A stretch of 64,000 bases of DNA from Cystobacter ferrugineus (lineage in GTDB: Bacteria; Myxococcota; Myxococcia; Myxococcales; Myxococcaceae), in NCBI RefSeq assembly GCF_001887355.1, contig NZ_MPIN01000011.1, positions 1-64,000 on the forward strand, read 5' to 3'. Below the pieces are notes generated by a model. The model saw only the letters and a program-made list of their open reading frames with translations. It did no database searches and had not been told where the DNA came from. The translations under genes and the position numbers were made by a program. Below, piece by piece: positions 44,402-53,318 of the stretch; the stretch's first letter is position 1; each line of letters starts with the position of its first letter.

Positions 44402-46165
44402 GTGGCGCCTCGTCCTTCCCCTCACGTCTATCGTCGGCTCCTGGGTTATGTGCGGCCCCATCGCCTGCTGCTCGCGGCGGGACTGGGCGCGTCGCTCGTG
44501 GCCGCCGCGGCGACCTCCACCTATGCGTGGCTCGTGGGGCCCCTGCTGCGCGCCGTGCTCACCGGCGGTCCCGTGGAGCTCGCGGGCGTGAAGCTGCCCG
44601 GAGAGCGCCTCCTCGGCGTGCTGCCCCTGATGGTGGTGGGCGTGGCGGTGCTCAAGGCGGGCGCGAACTACCTCCAGGGTGGGTGGATGCAGCGGCTGGG
44701 ACAGCGGGTGATGGCGGACCTGCGGGCGTCCCTCTACGCGCGCCTGCTCGCCTGGCCCCCCGCGTTCTTCGAGCGCCAGCACTCGGGAGAGCTCCTCACG
44801 CGCTTCACCGCGGACGTGCCCCTGGTGGAGTTCTCCGTCACCCAGGCGCTCTCCTCCTACGTGCGCGACGGGTTGCAGATCCTCGCGCTGCTCGTCACCT
44901 GCCTGCTCATCGACGCGAAGCTCTTCCTGCTCACCTTCGTGGTGATGCCGCTCACGGTGCTGCCGGTGCGGGCCTTCACGCGCTCGCTCAAGAAGGTGGC
45001 CCAGCGCTCGCAGACGAGCCTGGGCGCGCTCACCGCGTTGACGGCGGAGCAGTTGCAGACACTGCCGGTGGTGCGGGCCTATGGCGCCGGGCCCCGGGCG
45101 CTCGCGCGCTTCGAGGCCGAGGCGGCGCGCTACCTCGGGGAGATGCGCCGCTCGCTCCTGCTGCGCGGCGCGTACAGCCCCACCGTGGAGCTGATGGGCA
45201 TGGTGGGCGTGGCGGTGGCGGTGGCGTGGGGCGCGCGCGCCATCTCCGTGGACCCCTCGCTCTCCGGGCGGCTCCTGTCCTTCATCACCGCCACGCTCCT
45301 GCTCTACCAGCCGGTGAAGTCGCTCAGCGGCACGCTCTCCCAGGTGGTGACGGGTCTGGTGGGCGCCGAGCGCCTCTTCGCGCTCGCGGACCAGCCCGTG
45401 CCGCCGGATGAGGGGGACGACGCCCCGCCCCTCACCCAGGCCCTGACGCTCTCGGGGCTGCGCGCCACCTACCCCGACGGCCGCGAGGCCCTGCGCGGCG
45501 TGGACCTCACGGTGCCCGCGGGGGCCCGGGTGGCGCTGGTGGGCGCGTCCGGCGCGGGCAAGACGACGCTCTTCTCCGTGCTGCTGGGCTTTCTGCCCCC
45601 CAGCGGCGGCACGGTGAGCTGGGATGGCGTGCCCCTGTCACGGCTCAAGCCCTCGCGCGTGCGCGAGCGCCTGGCGTGGGTGCCCCAGGAGCCGGTGCTC
45701 TTCTCCGGCAGCGTGCGGCACAACGTGCTGCTCGGACGGCCGGACGCCTCGGACGCGGACCTCTGGGAGGCCTTGCGGCTCGCGCACGCCGAGGACTTCG
45801 TGCGCGCCCTGCCCGGGGGACTCGACGAGCCGGTGGGTGAGCGCGGCGCGCGCCTGTCGGGTGGACAACGCCAGCGCCTCGCCCTGGCGCGGGCCTTCCT
45901 GCGCCAGCCCTCCGTCCTCCTGCTGGACGAGCCCACCAGTGCCCTGGATGCCCAGAGCGAGGCGGCGGTGGGCGCGGGCCTCGCCACCCTCATGAAGGGG
46001 CGCACCGTGCTCGTCATCGCCCATCGGCTGTCCACCGTGCGGGACGCGGACCTCATCGTCGTCCTCGACGCCGGGCGCGTGGTGGAGGCGGGCACCCATG
46101 CCGAGCTGTCCACCCGGGGGGGCCGTTATGCCCAGCTCCTCGGTGAAGGGGCCGTCGCCGCCTAG
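44402..46165 (+). CDS. ABC exporter, fused permease and ATPase (MsbA-like)
   Basis: A 587-residue half-size ABC exporter. Residues about 10-320 form the six-helix membrane domain (for example LASLYARLLAWPP and FFERQHSGELLTRFTADV), and about 345-585 form the nucleotide-binding domain with Walker A GASGAGKTT (Lys387), the signature LSGGQRQRLALARA, Walker B LLLDEP (Asp509-Glu510) and the switch His in VIAHRLST. It is expected to work as a homodimer in lipid, drug or peptide export; substrate unknown. The start is GTG at 44402. Confidence 0.92.
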   Translation: MAPRPSPHVYRRLLGYVRPHRLLLAAGLGASLVAAAATSTYAWLVGPLLRAVLTGGPVELAGVKLPGERLLGVLPLMVVGVAVLKAGANYLQGGWMQRLGQRVMADLRASLYARLLAWPPAFFERQHSGELLTRFTADVPLVEFSVTQALSSYVRDGLQILALLVTCLLIDAKLFLLTFVVMPLTVLPVRAFTRSLKKVAQRSQTSLGALTALTAEQLQTLPVVRAYGAGPRALARFEAEAARYLGEMRRSLLLRGAYSPTVELMGMVGVAVAVAWGARAISVDPSLSGRLLSFITATLLLYQPVKSLSGTLSQVVTGLVGAERLFALADQPVPPDEGDDAPPLTQALTLSGLRATYPDGREALRGVDLTVPAGARVALVGASGAGKTTLFSVLLGFLPPSGGTVSWDGVPLSRLKPSRVRERLAWVPQEPVLFSGSVRHNVLLGRPDASDADLWEALRLAHAEDFVRALPGGLDEPVGERGARLSGGQRQRLALARAFLRQPSVLLLDEPTSALDAQSEAAVGAGLATLMKGRTVLVIAHRLSTVRDADLIVVLDAGRVVEAGTHAELSTRGGRYAQLLGEGAVAA

Positions 46166-46256
46166 CGAGCAGCCCGGAAGCCAGGCGGCCGCCTGCCCCC
46201 TCGCCCTCCGCACGGAGCGTTCACTGGCCGTCGGCTCTCCCATACTCGGGGGCAAA

Positions 46257-46286
46257 TTCATGATTTCATGGGATTCGGCTTATACT
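46257..46286 (+). promoter_or_regulatory. Possible promoter of the 46296 membrane-protein gene
   Basis: TATACT at 46281-46286 is a good -10 box, with TTCATG at 46257-46262 as a weak -35 at 18-bp spacing. The gene starts 9 bp after the -10 box, so if this is the promoter the 5' leader would be nearly absent and the mRNA leaderless. Confidence 0.3.
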
Positions 46287-46295
46287 CCTTAAACC

Positions 46296-47252
46296 ATGCT
46301 GACTCCCGTCAGATTCACGCCGCTCTCCGGACTGTTGCTCGCCGCGCTCCCCCTCATGGCGATGGGGAGCTTCGGGCTCGCGCTCCCCCCCCTGTTGGGT
46401 GGAGGCACCGAGGTGTGGCGGGTGGCGGGCGCGCCAGGGCCCTACAGCGTCTTGATGTGGGGGGGCATCGGGGGGGTGACCCTCGTGCTCTCGACGCTGT
46501 TGTGCAGGGGGGCCGCGGGCAGACATGCGCCGCTGGTGCTGCTGGTGGGGCTGGCCACCCTGCCCTGGCTGCTGGGCATCGCCGGCACGCAGGAGGCGAT
46601 GCGCCGGGTGCTGGCGGCGCTCCCGGAAGTGGGGGGACGGGACGCGCTGGCCATGCTGGCCGCGGGCACCGGCGAGGCGATGGTGACGCGCCGGATGGGG
46701 GCCTGGACGAGCGCGGCGCTGCTGGGCGCCGTCGCGGTGGGGCTCGTGCTGGTGCACAAGCACCGGCGCGTGGGCGAGGACTCCGAGCGGATGCTGGGCG
46801 CCGCGCTGGCGCTGGTGCTGGGCTTCAGCGCCCTGCTCGCGGCGCTCGAGGCCCACCTGCTCGTGGAGCTGCTCACCCCGCGGGCCACGCCCGACTCCGG
46901 GGACCGCGCCGCGCTGCTCGCCACGGACACCGCGCGGCTCGGCTCGCTGCAGGAGCTGCGCTGGGCGCTCCTGGGAGCTCTGTCAGTGCTCGGACTGGCG
47001 CTCGTCGGCTGGCGGTTCTTCCCCCGCCCGAAGGCCGTGGCCCAGTGGGCGGGAAGCCTCACGCTCATGGCGATCGCCGCGGCGGTGCTCGCGCTGGACA
47101 CGCGGCCCCTGCAACTCGCGGCCTGGGGCGCGTGGAGGGCGGATGCCTCGCGCATGTCACCGGCCTCGCGGCTGCCCCAGGTGCTGGCCGGCGCGCTGGG
47201 CTCGGTGCCCGCCTCGCACTGCGCGACCCCCGCCGTGCGGACCGTGCCCTGA
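46296..47252 (+). CDS. Unassigned membrane protein, about seven helices
   Basis: A 318-residue protein with about seven hydrophobic segments (for example LSGLLLAALPLMAMGSFGLA, VLMWGGIGGVTLVLSTLLC, MLGAALALVLGFSALLAALE). No recognised domain. Charged loops are short. It may be a sensor or transporter; nothing in the sequence identifies it. It is convergent with the downstream minus-strand gene. Confidence 0.7.
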   Translation: MLTPVRFTPLSGLLLAALPLMAMGSFGLALPPLLGGGTEVWRVAGAPGPYSVLMWGGIGGVTLVLSTLLCRGAAGRHAPLVLLVGLATLPWLLGIAGTQEAMRRVLAALPEVGGRDALAMLAAGTGEAMVTRRMGAWTSAALLGAVAVGLVLVHKHRRVGEDSERMLGAALALVLGFSALLAALEAHLLVELLTPRATPDSGDRAALLATDTARLGSLQELRWALLGALSVLGLALVGWRFFPRPKAVAQWAGSLTLMAIAAAVLALDTRPLQLAAWGAWRADASRMSPASRLPQVLAGALGSVPASHCATPAVRTVP

Positions 47253-47274
47253 GCGAAGCGCCCGTCCGAGCCCC

Positions 47275-47898
47275 TCAGAGGAGCCAGAACAACAGGGCCA
47301 CGCCCACCACGAGCCCCACCGCGAGCACGAGGAGCATGGTGAGCCCCTCGCGGCCCTGCCGGCGCTGCATCTCCGGGGTGATGGCGCTCGGGGGAATGAG
47401 GGGGGCGGGCACGGAGGCCACGTCCGCGGGAGCGCGAGCGGGAGCCGCCATGGGGGGCGGGGACATGGGAGCCGGCATCGCGTTGCCGGCGAGCGCGAGG
47501 CTCTGGCGCGCGAGCGCGAGCACGCGTTGGATGTGGAGGATGTAACGGTCCTCGCCCTGGTAGTCCTCGAGCGCGAGCGCGGCGCGCAGGAGCCGCTCGG
47601 GAACGGGCACCAGGTCGGGGTGGACGGCACTGGCCTCGGCGCGAGCGGCGTCCACCTGCTCCACGCGTCCGGTGCGCAGACCCACGCCGCTCGTCCAGAC
47701 ACAGTGCTCACCCAGCAGCGTCAGCTCCTGGCGTTGCACCCTTCCCTCGGAGTCCACGAAGGAGAGCAGCTCGGCGCCCTGGGCGGACAGGTGCCAGACC
47801 GAGCGTTGTCCGTCGTCGCCGGGAGGCCCCTCCACGGGGCGGGCCAGGGACAGCGCCTGGATGGCGAGCTTCACTTTCTGGGACGACGGTTCACTCAT
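47275..47898 (-). CDS. Unassigned tail-anchored protein
   Basis: A 207-residue protein with a soluble N-terminal domain (about 1-130), a Pro/Ala/Met-rich linker (NAMPAPMSPPPMAAPARAP) and a single C-terminal membrane helix (LTMLLVLAVGLVVGVALLFWLL) ending at the last residue. Its orientation should leave the domain in the cytoplasm. No motif was recognised. Confidence 0.7.
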   Translation of the reverse strand: MSEPSSQKVKLAIQALSLARPVEGPPGDDGQRSVWHLSAQGAELLSFVDSEGRVQRQELTLLGEHCVWTSGVGLRTGRVEQVDAARAEASAVHPDLVPVPERLLRAALALEDYQGEDRYILHIQRVLALARQSLALAGNAMPAPMSPPPMAAPARAPADVASVPAPLIPPSAITPEMQRRQGREGLTMLLVLAVGLVVGVALLFWLL

Positions 47899-48052
47899 GA
47901 GAGGCGGGGGAGCCTAGGGACGGAAGGGCGAAAACGGAAGGCGCTCGTGGCGGGAGAGGGGCCGCCCAGGACAGAACGGGTCGTTCAGTCCCCCGGCCCC
48001 CTGGTGGGTTCTGGGAAGGCAAGAGGCCCCGTCAGGGGCTACGGTGAGAGAT

Positions 48053-48817
48053 ATGAGCCGTTCCCGTTCCAAACAGATGGAGTTCGTCCACGAGTTCGAG
48101 GGCGCGCAGGTGCTCGATGGGCTGCTGGAGCTCGCGGGCGTCCCGCACGACAGCCTCACGGTGCTCTCCCACATGCGCCAGGCCCACGCCGAGGGACGCC
48201 CCTCGAGCGAGGTGATTCCCAGCCTCTTCGAGCGCGAGCCCCGCTTCGAGTCCCCGGAGCTCGCGCGCCGCTTCTTCCAGAACCTGCTGGGACTGTGGGA
48301 CCTGGTGCAGGAGGGCAAGCAGATCCGCCTGGAGGACGGCCCCCGTCCGCCGCGTCCGAAGAAGCAGAAGGGAGAACCCCCGCCCGCCTTCGCCCCGGGC
48401 GAGCCGGACTCGGCATTCGTGGAGGCCGCCTGGCGTTACCTGGAGGACGACGAGAAGGCGCGTACGCGACTGCACGATTCGTTCGAAAACCGGCAGGACT
48501 CGCTGCTGGGGGAGCTTGACGCGGCGGGGCTCACGGACGAAGGATATGCGGTTGCCCGTCATTTGCTCTTCGAGCTGCACGCCATGCTGGAGCTGGGGTG
48601 GCCGCGAGGAGTGGCGGGAGTGCCCCCCGAGGCATTGAGGGGGACGGGCACGGAGCTTCCGCCGGTGCCCACGGCGCTCGCCGCGTACGCGGACGAGGCC
48701 CTGTTCGAGGCGGAGCACGACGAGGAGCACCCCCTGGCGTCCGAGGAGCTGACACGCGTCCGTTCCCTGGTGACACGCGGCGTGGCGGCGCTGTGGGGGG
48801 CTCGCAAGGGGAAGTGA
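48053..48817 (+). CDS. Unassigned helical protein
   Basis: A 254-residue soluble protein beginning MSRSRSKQMEFVHEFEG. It has two helical parts separated by a Pro/Lys-rich linker (PRPPRPKKQKGEPPPA). No signal peptide, membrane segment or recognised domain. It is followed after 4 bp by the 48822 gene and presumably co-transcribed. Confidence 0.7.
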   Translation: MSRSRSKQMEFVHEFEGAQVLDGLLELAGVPHDSLTVLSHMRQAHAEGRPSSEVIPSLFEREPRFESPELARRFFQNLLGLWDLVQEGKQIRLEDGPRPPRPKKQKGEPPPAFAPGEPDSAFVEAAWRYLEDDEKARTRLHDSFENRQDSLLGELDAAGLTDEGYAVARHLLFELHAMLELGWPRGVAGVPPEALRGTGTELPPVPTALAAYADEALFEAEHDEEHPLASEELTRVRSLVTRGVAALWGARKGK

Positions 48818-48821
48818 CGCA

Positions 48822-49394
48822 ATGGCACGTGACAGGGATGACGATCGGGGCGGCGGCGGATTCTCCGGCAAGCGCACGAAGACGTGGCGGGAGCTGGACG
48901 CCCAGCGTGGCAAGGGCCGGGGCCACACCTCGCGGCAGGATGATCCGGCGCAGCAGCGCATCGAGCGCAGCGCCTCCTACGAGAAGTACAAGGCGGCCGC
49001 GGACGCGCTCTTCACCGGGGGCGAGCTGCCCGAGGGCCTGGCGAAGACCTTCGATCCGGAGGGCAAGCGCAAGGCGCAGAAGCAGGCCATGCAGAAGGTG
49101 CTGGAGAGCGCCGAGGACCCGCGCGCCTGGGCCCAGGGCGTGCTGGACTACCTGGAGAAGTACCCCGAGCTGCCCGACGATCCCTACTTCCTCGACAGCC
49201 TGCTGGGCCATCCCAAGGAGCGCATCGCGGACAAGGCGCTCGGCAAGCTGGAGGAGATGGAGGCCGAGGGCAAGCTGGTGAAGGGCAAGCTGCCCAAGAG
49301 CCTGGACCAGCGGCTCAAGGGCATCGAGATGACCCACTCGGATCCGGAGACGCAGGAGCGGGCCCGGGCGCTGCGCGAGAAGGTGCGCGCCTGA
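48822..49394 (+). CDS. Unassigned charged protein
   Basis: A 190-residue protein with a Gly/Arg/Asp-rich N-terminus (MARDRDDDRGGGGFSGKRTK) followed by a helical domain (EGKRKAQKQAMQKVLESA then EDPRAWAQGVLDYLEKYPEL and PDDPYFLDSLLGHPKERIA). Rich in Lys and Glu; no recognised fold and no membrane part. Close spacing to the preceding gene suggests a two-gene operon. The basic, disordered start could bind nucleic acid, an inference only. Confidence 0.7.
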   Translation: MARDRDDDRGGGGFSGKRTKTWRELDAQRGKGRGHTSRQDDPAQQRIERSASYEKYKAAADALFTGGELPEGLAKTFDPEGKRKAQKQAMQKVLESAEDPRAWAQGVLDYLEKYPELPDDPYFLDSLLGHPKERIADKALGKLEEMEAEGKLVKGKLPKSLDQRLKGIEMTHSDPETQERARALREKVRA

Positions 49395-49402
49395 GCCGGC
49401 AC

Positions 49403-49422
49403 CGGGGGGCGGCCCCCCCGGA
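49403..49422. terminator. Bidirectional terminator-like hairpin between convergent genes
   Basis: CCGGGGGG (49403-49410) and CCCCCCGG (49415-49422) form an 8-bp stem around a CGGC loop, between the ends of the 48822 gene and rapA, which face each other. No T-run follows in either direction, but the position and strength fit a shared terminator. Confidence 0.55.
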
Positions 49423-49433
49423 CACCGAGCCCC

Positions 49434-52400
49434 TCAGCGGTTGATGACGAAGCCGCAGGCCGAGTCGAGCACCACCTTGGCCCCGGCGAGCGCCTGGAGC
49501 AGCCGCTCGTAGTGCTCGTGCTCGGCGTCGAGCTGCGCCCGCACCGCCTTCTCCTCCAGTCCCTGGTGCGTGAGCGACAGCTTCATGCGCGCGAGCGCCG
49601 CGTCCCGCTCGGCCTCCACGGCCTTGCGCGCACGCGCCTGGAGCTTGCCCAGCTCCGCCTCGGCGGCCTTGAGCGCCACCGGCACACCCGCGTCCACGAA
49701 GGCCGCGAAGCCCGGGAAGGCGCGCGCCACCTCGTCGCCCTTGAGCGACTTGCCCTCCGCCTCCAGCGCGCCGAGCACCGCCGTGTCCACCTTGGGACCC
49801 GAGGGGCCCTCCACCACCGCCACGTGCACCAGCGTGCGCTCCAGGAAGCGCGCGAGCTGCCGGCTCGGCACCCGCGCGCCCGGCGAGGTGTCCTCGGGCT
49901 CGGGCAGTTGCACGTGGTAGAGCAGCTCCACGCCCCGCGCCTTGAGCGGCCCGCGCTTCTCGATGAACCGCGCCGCGCTGCGCCCGTACGGCCCGTCACG
50001 CAGGAAGCCGAAGAGCGACTCCACGATGGGGTGGCCCGTGGCGTAGTACTCCAGCTCCTCGGCCTCCACCGCCGTGTCGCGCCAGAAGGTGCCCAGCACC
50101 GTGCGGTCCTCGTTGATGTCGATGCCCGGCAGGCCCTCCACCTTGAGCGCGTGGCCGAACTGGAAGGCGCACTGGAAGGCATCCACCTGCTCGTCCGTGT
50201 CCACGCCGATGCCCACCCGGCGCGCCAGCTCCGTCACCGACTCCTCCAGCCGCTCGTCCAGGTCCCTCGCCACGCTCCACAGCCCCTCCTCCAGGCTCGG
50301 CGCGTCCTCCTCCTCGTCCTCCTCGTCCAACCCCATGCGCTCCTGCGCCCGCTTCACCAGCCGCGCCACCGCGTCCTTGTCGAACGAGCGGATGTCCAGC
50401 AGCGGATCATACGCGCGCTTCACCTGCGCCCGCGCCGCCTCCACCTTCGTCTTGAGCTCCGCGGCGTACGCCACGCGCGACTCGCGCGGCAGCAGCGCCA
50501 GCTCGGCCAGCCGCGGCTCCACCTCCTCCAGCACCGCGTCCAGGCCGCCCACCGTCTCGCCGAAGACGCCCACCGCGTCCGCCAGCAGCATCAACACGTC
50601 CGCGGCCAGCGTGCCCGCGGGATCGAAGACGTGGATCTCCACCGGGTGGTTCTGCCCGATGCGATCCAGGCGCCCGATGCGCTGCTCCACCATCGACGGG
50701 CTCCACGGCAGATCGTAGTGCACCAGGTGGTGCGCGAACTGGAAGTTGCGGCCCTCGCCGCCCACCTCGGTGCACAGGAGCACCAGCGGGCCCTCGGGGT
50801 CGCGGAAGCGCGCCACCTGCCTGTCCCGCTCCACCAGGGGCAGATCGCCATGGTAGGCGAGCGCCTCGGTGCCCTCGCGGCCCAGCTCCGTGCGCAGGGA
50901 CTCGAGCGTGTCGCGGCTCTCGGTGAACACGAGCACCTTGGCCCGGGGCTCCGCGCTCCAGATGCCGCGCAGCACCTCCTGGAAGGCGCCGAACTTGGCG
51001 TCGCGCGCGGGCAGCTTGAGCGAGCCCGCCACGCTCGCCAGCGCCTTGTTGCCCTGGAGCGCCTCGGCGAAGGCCGCGGGGCTCGACTCCAGCCGGCGCA
51101 GGAGGTTGCCCAGCGGCGCGCCGCGCAGGGAAGAGGAGGCGAGCGCGGCCAGCGCGGCGTCGCGCGTGCGCAGCTCCTCGGCGGACAGCTTCACCGGATG
51201 CCGGTGCAGCCGGCGCGTGGAGAAACCGCCCACCACCGCGCGCCGGTTGCGCACCAGCCGGTCCGACAGGCTGTACGTCTCCGCCAGATGTTGCAGGAGC
51301 GCGTCCCGGTCCTTGAGCGCCGTGAGCCGGGTGTCGTCCGGGAAGCGCGCCGCCAGGGCCTTCACGGCGCCCTTGGCGTCCTGGCCCTCGAGCAGCCCGC
51401 GCACCGCCGCGCTCAGCTCCTCCTGCCGCGCCAGCCGCTGCTCGAAGCCCGCCACCGTGGGCGCCGTCGCCGCGTCGATGAGCGTGAGCAGCCCGTGGTA
51501 CTCGGCCGGATCCAACTGCATGGGCGTCGCCGTGAGCAAGAGCAGGCCCCAGCTATTGGCCGCCAGGCCCTCGGCGGCCGCGAAGGCCTTCTCGCCCTTG
51601 AGGTGGTGCGCCTCGTCGATGATGACCAGGTCCCAGAACGCGTCCTCGCCCGCCACGGCGCGCCGGTGCTCCTCGCCGCGCGCGAGCATCTCCAGGCTCG
51701 TCACCACCAGCGGGAAGCGCGCCCACGGGGACACCTGGGGCTGCTCCTTGAGCGAGCTCGCGTACCGGTCCGAGTCCATGAGCGTGAAGAGCTGGTTGAA
51801 CTTGTGGAACAGCTCCACCAGCCACTGCACGGTGAGGTGGCTGGGGGCCACCACCAGCACGCGCCGCGCGAGCCCGGACAGCCGCAGGGCGCTGAACACC
51901 ATGCCCGCTTCGATCGTCTTGCCCAGACCCACCTCGTCGGCGAGCACGAAGCGGGGCCGGCGCGCGCTGAGCACGCGCTGCACCACGCCCACCTGGTGCG
52001 GCTTCACCATCACCCGGCTGGCCAGCAGCGCACCGAGCGCATCACACCGCCGCTCGTCGTCCAGTTGCAGCGCCTGCTTGCGCAGCATGAAGGCGCGCGC
52101 CTCACCCACCCGGCCCTCGCGCAGCGTGGACAGCACGTCCGAGCGCGGGGCGAGCGCGTGCACCTCGGACTCGGGCAGCTCGTCCTCCTCGCCCGAGTCG
52201 GCATAGCGGATGACGTAGCGGCGCAGACCGCGCCCGCCCTCCTCCTCGCCCACCACGGTGGCGCGCCGGCCCCGGGCCGTCTTCACGGGCTCGCCCTTGG
52301 TCAGGCGATAGGGCACCAGGGCCCCCCCCTTGGTGGATACCAACACCGGCTCACCCTCCCGGGCGGGGAAGAGGACGAGCGCCTTGGCGCCCTCGTCCTG

Positions 52401-52475
52401 CAATTCGAGGAGATGCCCCACGCCCCACTCGGGCTGGGGGAGGTAGCGGACCTTGTTGCCTGAAACGAAGGACAT
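49434..52475 (-). CDS. rapA: SNF2-family helicase-like ATPase (RapA-type)
   Basis: A 1013-residue Swi2/Snf2 ATPase, matching RapA, which rides on RNA polymerase and aids its recycling. An N-terminal Tudor-like region precedes the ATPase lobes: Walker A DEVGLGKTIEAG (Lys186), DEAH box at residues 287-290, the TATPMQ motif III, and the C-terminal helicase motifs LLLCTEVGGEGRNFQFA-like and VEQRIGRLDRIGQ. A long C-terminal region follows. ATG 52475 is preferred; the frame extends upstream without family sequence. It is divergent from the small membrane protein gene, with two inverted repeats between them. Confidence 0.9.
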   Translation of the reverse strand: MSFVSGNKVRYLPQPEWGVGHLLELQDEGAKALVLFPAREGEPVLVSTKGGALVPYRLTKGEPVKTARGRRATVVGEEEGGRGLRRYVIRYADSGEEDELPESEVHALAPRSDVLSTLREGRVGEARAFMLRKQALQLDDERRCDALGALLASRVMVKPHQVGVVQRVLSARRPRFVLADEVGLGKTIEAGMVFSALRLSGLARRVLVVAPSHLTVQWLVELFHKFNQLFTLMDSDRYASSLKEQPQVSPWARFPLVVTSLEMLARGEEHRRAVAGEDAFWDLVIIDEAHHLKGEKAFAAAEGLAANSWGLLLLTATPMQLDPAEYHGLLTLIDAATAPTVAGFEQRLARQEELSAAVRGLLEGQDAKGAVKALAARFPDDTRLTALKDRDALLQHLAETYSLSDRLVRNRRAVVGGFSTRRLHRHPVKLSAEELRTRDAALAALASSSLRGAPLGNLLRRLESSPAAFAEALQGNKALASVAGSLKLPARDAKFGAFQEVLRGIWSAEPRAKVLVFTESRDTLESLRTELGREGTEALAYHGDLPLVERDRQVARFRDPEGPLVLLCTEVGGEGRNFQFAHHLVHYDLPWSPSMVEQRIGRLDRIGQNHPVEIHVFDPAGTLAADVLMLLADAVGVFGETVGGLDAVLEEVEPRLAELALLPRESRVAYAAELKTKVEAARAQVKRAYDPLLDIRSFDKDAVARLVKRAQERMGLDEEDEEEDAPSLEEGLWSVARDLDERLEESVTELARRVGIGVDTDEQVDAFQCAFQFGHALKVEGLPGIDINEDRTVLGTFWRDTAVEAEELEYYATGHPIVESLFGFLRDGPYGRSAARFIEKRGPLKARGVELLYHVQLPEPEDTSPGARVPSRQLARFLERTLVHVAVVEGPSGPKVDTAVLGALEAEGKSLKGDEVARAFPGFAAFVDAGVPVALKAAEAELGKLQARARKAVEAERDAALARMKLSLTHQGLEEKAVRAQLDAEHEHYERLLQALAGAKVVLDSACGFVINR

Positions 52476-52599
52476 GGTCGGAAACAGACCCTCACGGCAG
52501 AAGAAGCAGAAGAAGGGGTTTGGCTCATAACCCCGCCACACCCTCCGGGCCATTGTCTGGCGCCCCCAGGGGACATCCCGTGCGGATCCGGAGAGCACG

Positions 52600-52625
52600 A
52601 GCGCTGTCCTTTAACGGACAGCGCT
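52600..52625. promoter_or_regulatory. 10-bp perfect inverted repeat upstream of rapA
   Basis: AGCGCTGTCC (52600-52609) and GGACAGCGCT (52616-52625) are perfect inverted arms with a TTTAAC spacer, lying between the divergent rapA and 52723 genes. It could be an operator acting on one or both genes. No family of regulator can be named from the sequence. Confidence 0.5.
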
Positions 52626-52680
52626 CCATCCCACGAGGGTGATTTCCAGGCCGCGCCCCCACAACCAAGTTGGAACGACC

Positions 52681-52704
52681 AGCGGCTCCGCCCTGGGAGC
52701 CGCT
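52681..52704 (+). promoter_or_regulatory. 9-bp hairpin just before the ribosome-binding site of the 52723 gene
   Basis: AGCGGCTCC (52681-52689) and GGAGCCGCT (52696-52704) form a perfect stem with a 6-base loop GCCCTG, ending about 4 bp before the GGGGGGAG ribosome-binding site. It could be an attenuator-like or translation-masking structure, or chance in high-GC DNA. Confidence 0.4.
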
Positions 52705-52722
52705 GCGGGGGGAGACCAACCC

Positions 52723-53106
52723 ATGCCACCGCGTCATTCAAGCCGCCCACTGCTCGTGGGCGTGGGCCTGCTCGCGTTCATTCCCGTCACCCTCGCCGCC
52801 CTGGGACTCGCCGCCGGGTGGCCGGCCATCCCTCCCCTGGACAGCCTGGCCCCCACCGCGCTCGGGGTGCTCGCGGGCGTGTTGAGCGGGGGAGGCTTCC
52901 TCCTCGGCTACGCGCTGGGCTGGACGCTGCGCCCCCCGCTCCCCCCCCCACCGCCCACGCTTCCCATTCCCGTGCGGGTGGACCTCTCGCGGCTCTCCAC
53001 CGAGCAGCTCTACCTCGAGCTGGAGCGCATGAACCGGGAGGCCCTCCTCGCCGGGCCGACGCGCCGCGTGCTCGCCCCCTGGCCTGGTGCCGAGTCGGAA
53101 AAATGA
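52723..53106 (+). CDS. Unassigned small membrane protein
   Basis: A 127-residue protein with two hydrophobic segments (LLVGVGLLAFIPVTLAALGLA and ALGVLAGVLSGGGFLLGYALG) and a Pro-rich linker before a soluble C-terminal tail containing LSTEQLYLELERMNREALL. It is preceded by a GGGGGGAG ribosome-binding site. Function unknown. It is divergent from rapA. Confidence 0.7.
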   Translation: MPPRHSSRPLLVGVGLLAFIPVTLAALGLAAGWPAIPPLDSLAPTALGVLAGVLSGGGFLLGYALGWTLRPPLPPPPPTLPIPVRVDLSRLSTEQLYLELERMNREALLAGPTRRVLAPWPGAESEK

Positions 53107-53138
53107 CTTTTCAGCAGTGTGAATAATTCCCTTAGAAG

Positions 53139-53167
53139 TTGAAATCCCAAGGGGAAACCGCTCTAAT
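53139..53167 (+). promoter_or_regulatory. Sigma70-like promoter of the cytochrome/FIST operon
   Basis: TTGAAA (53139-53144) and TCTAAT (53162-53167) are separated by exactly 17 bp and each differs from consensus by one base. The start point would be near 53174, giving a 5' leader of about 145 bases before the cytochrome gene. This is the best promoter match seen in the window. Confidence 0.6.
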
Positions 53168-53318
53168 CTGTTCAGACGCGAATCTTCATGTTCCCCGGGA
53201 ATAGGGAAACGGACGGGATTTCGTGGGGCGCTGGGCTGGCAGGCAGGGCGAGGGTCTACGCGAGAACCAAAGCTGGTCGGGTGGCCCCCGCCACCCCACT
53301 GGGAAAAGAGGATCCGCC

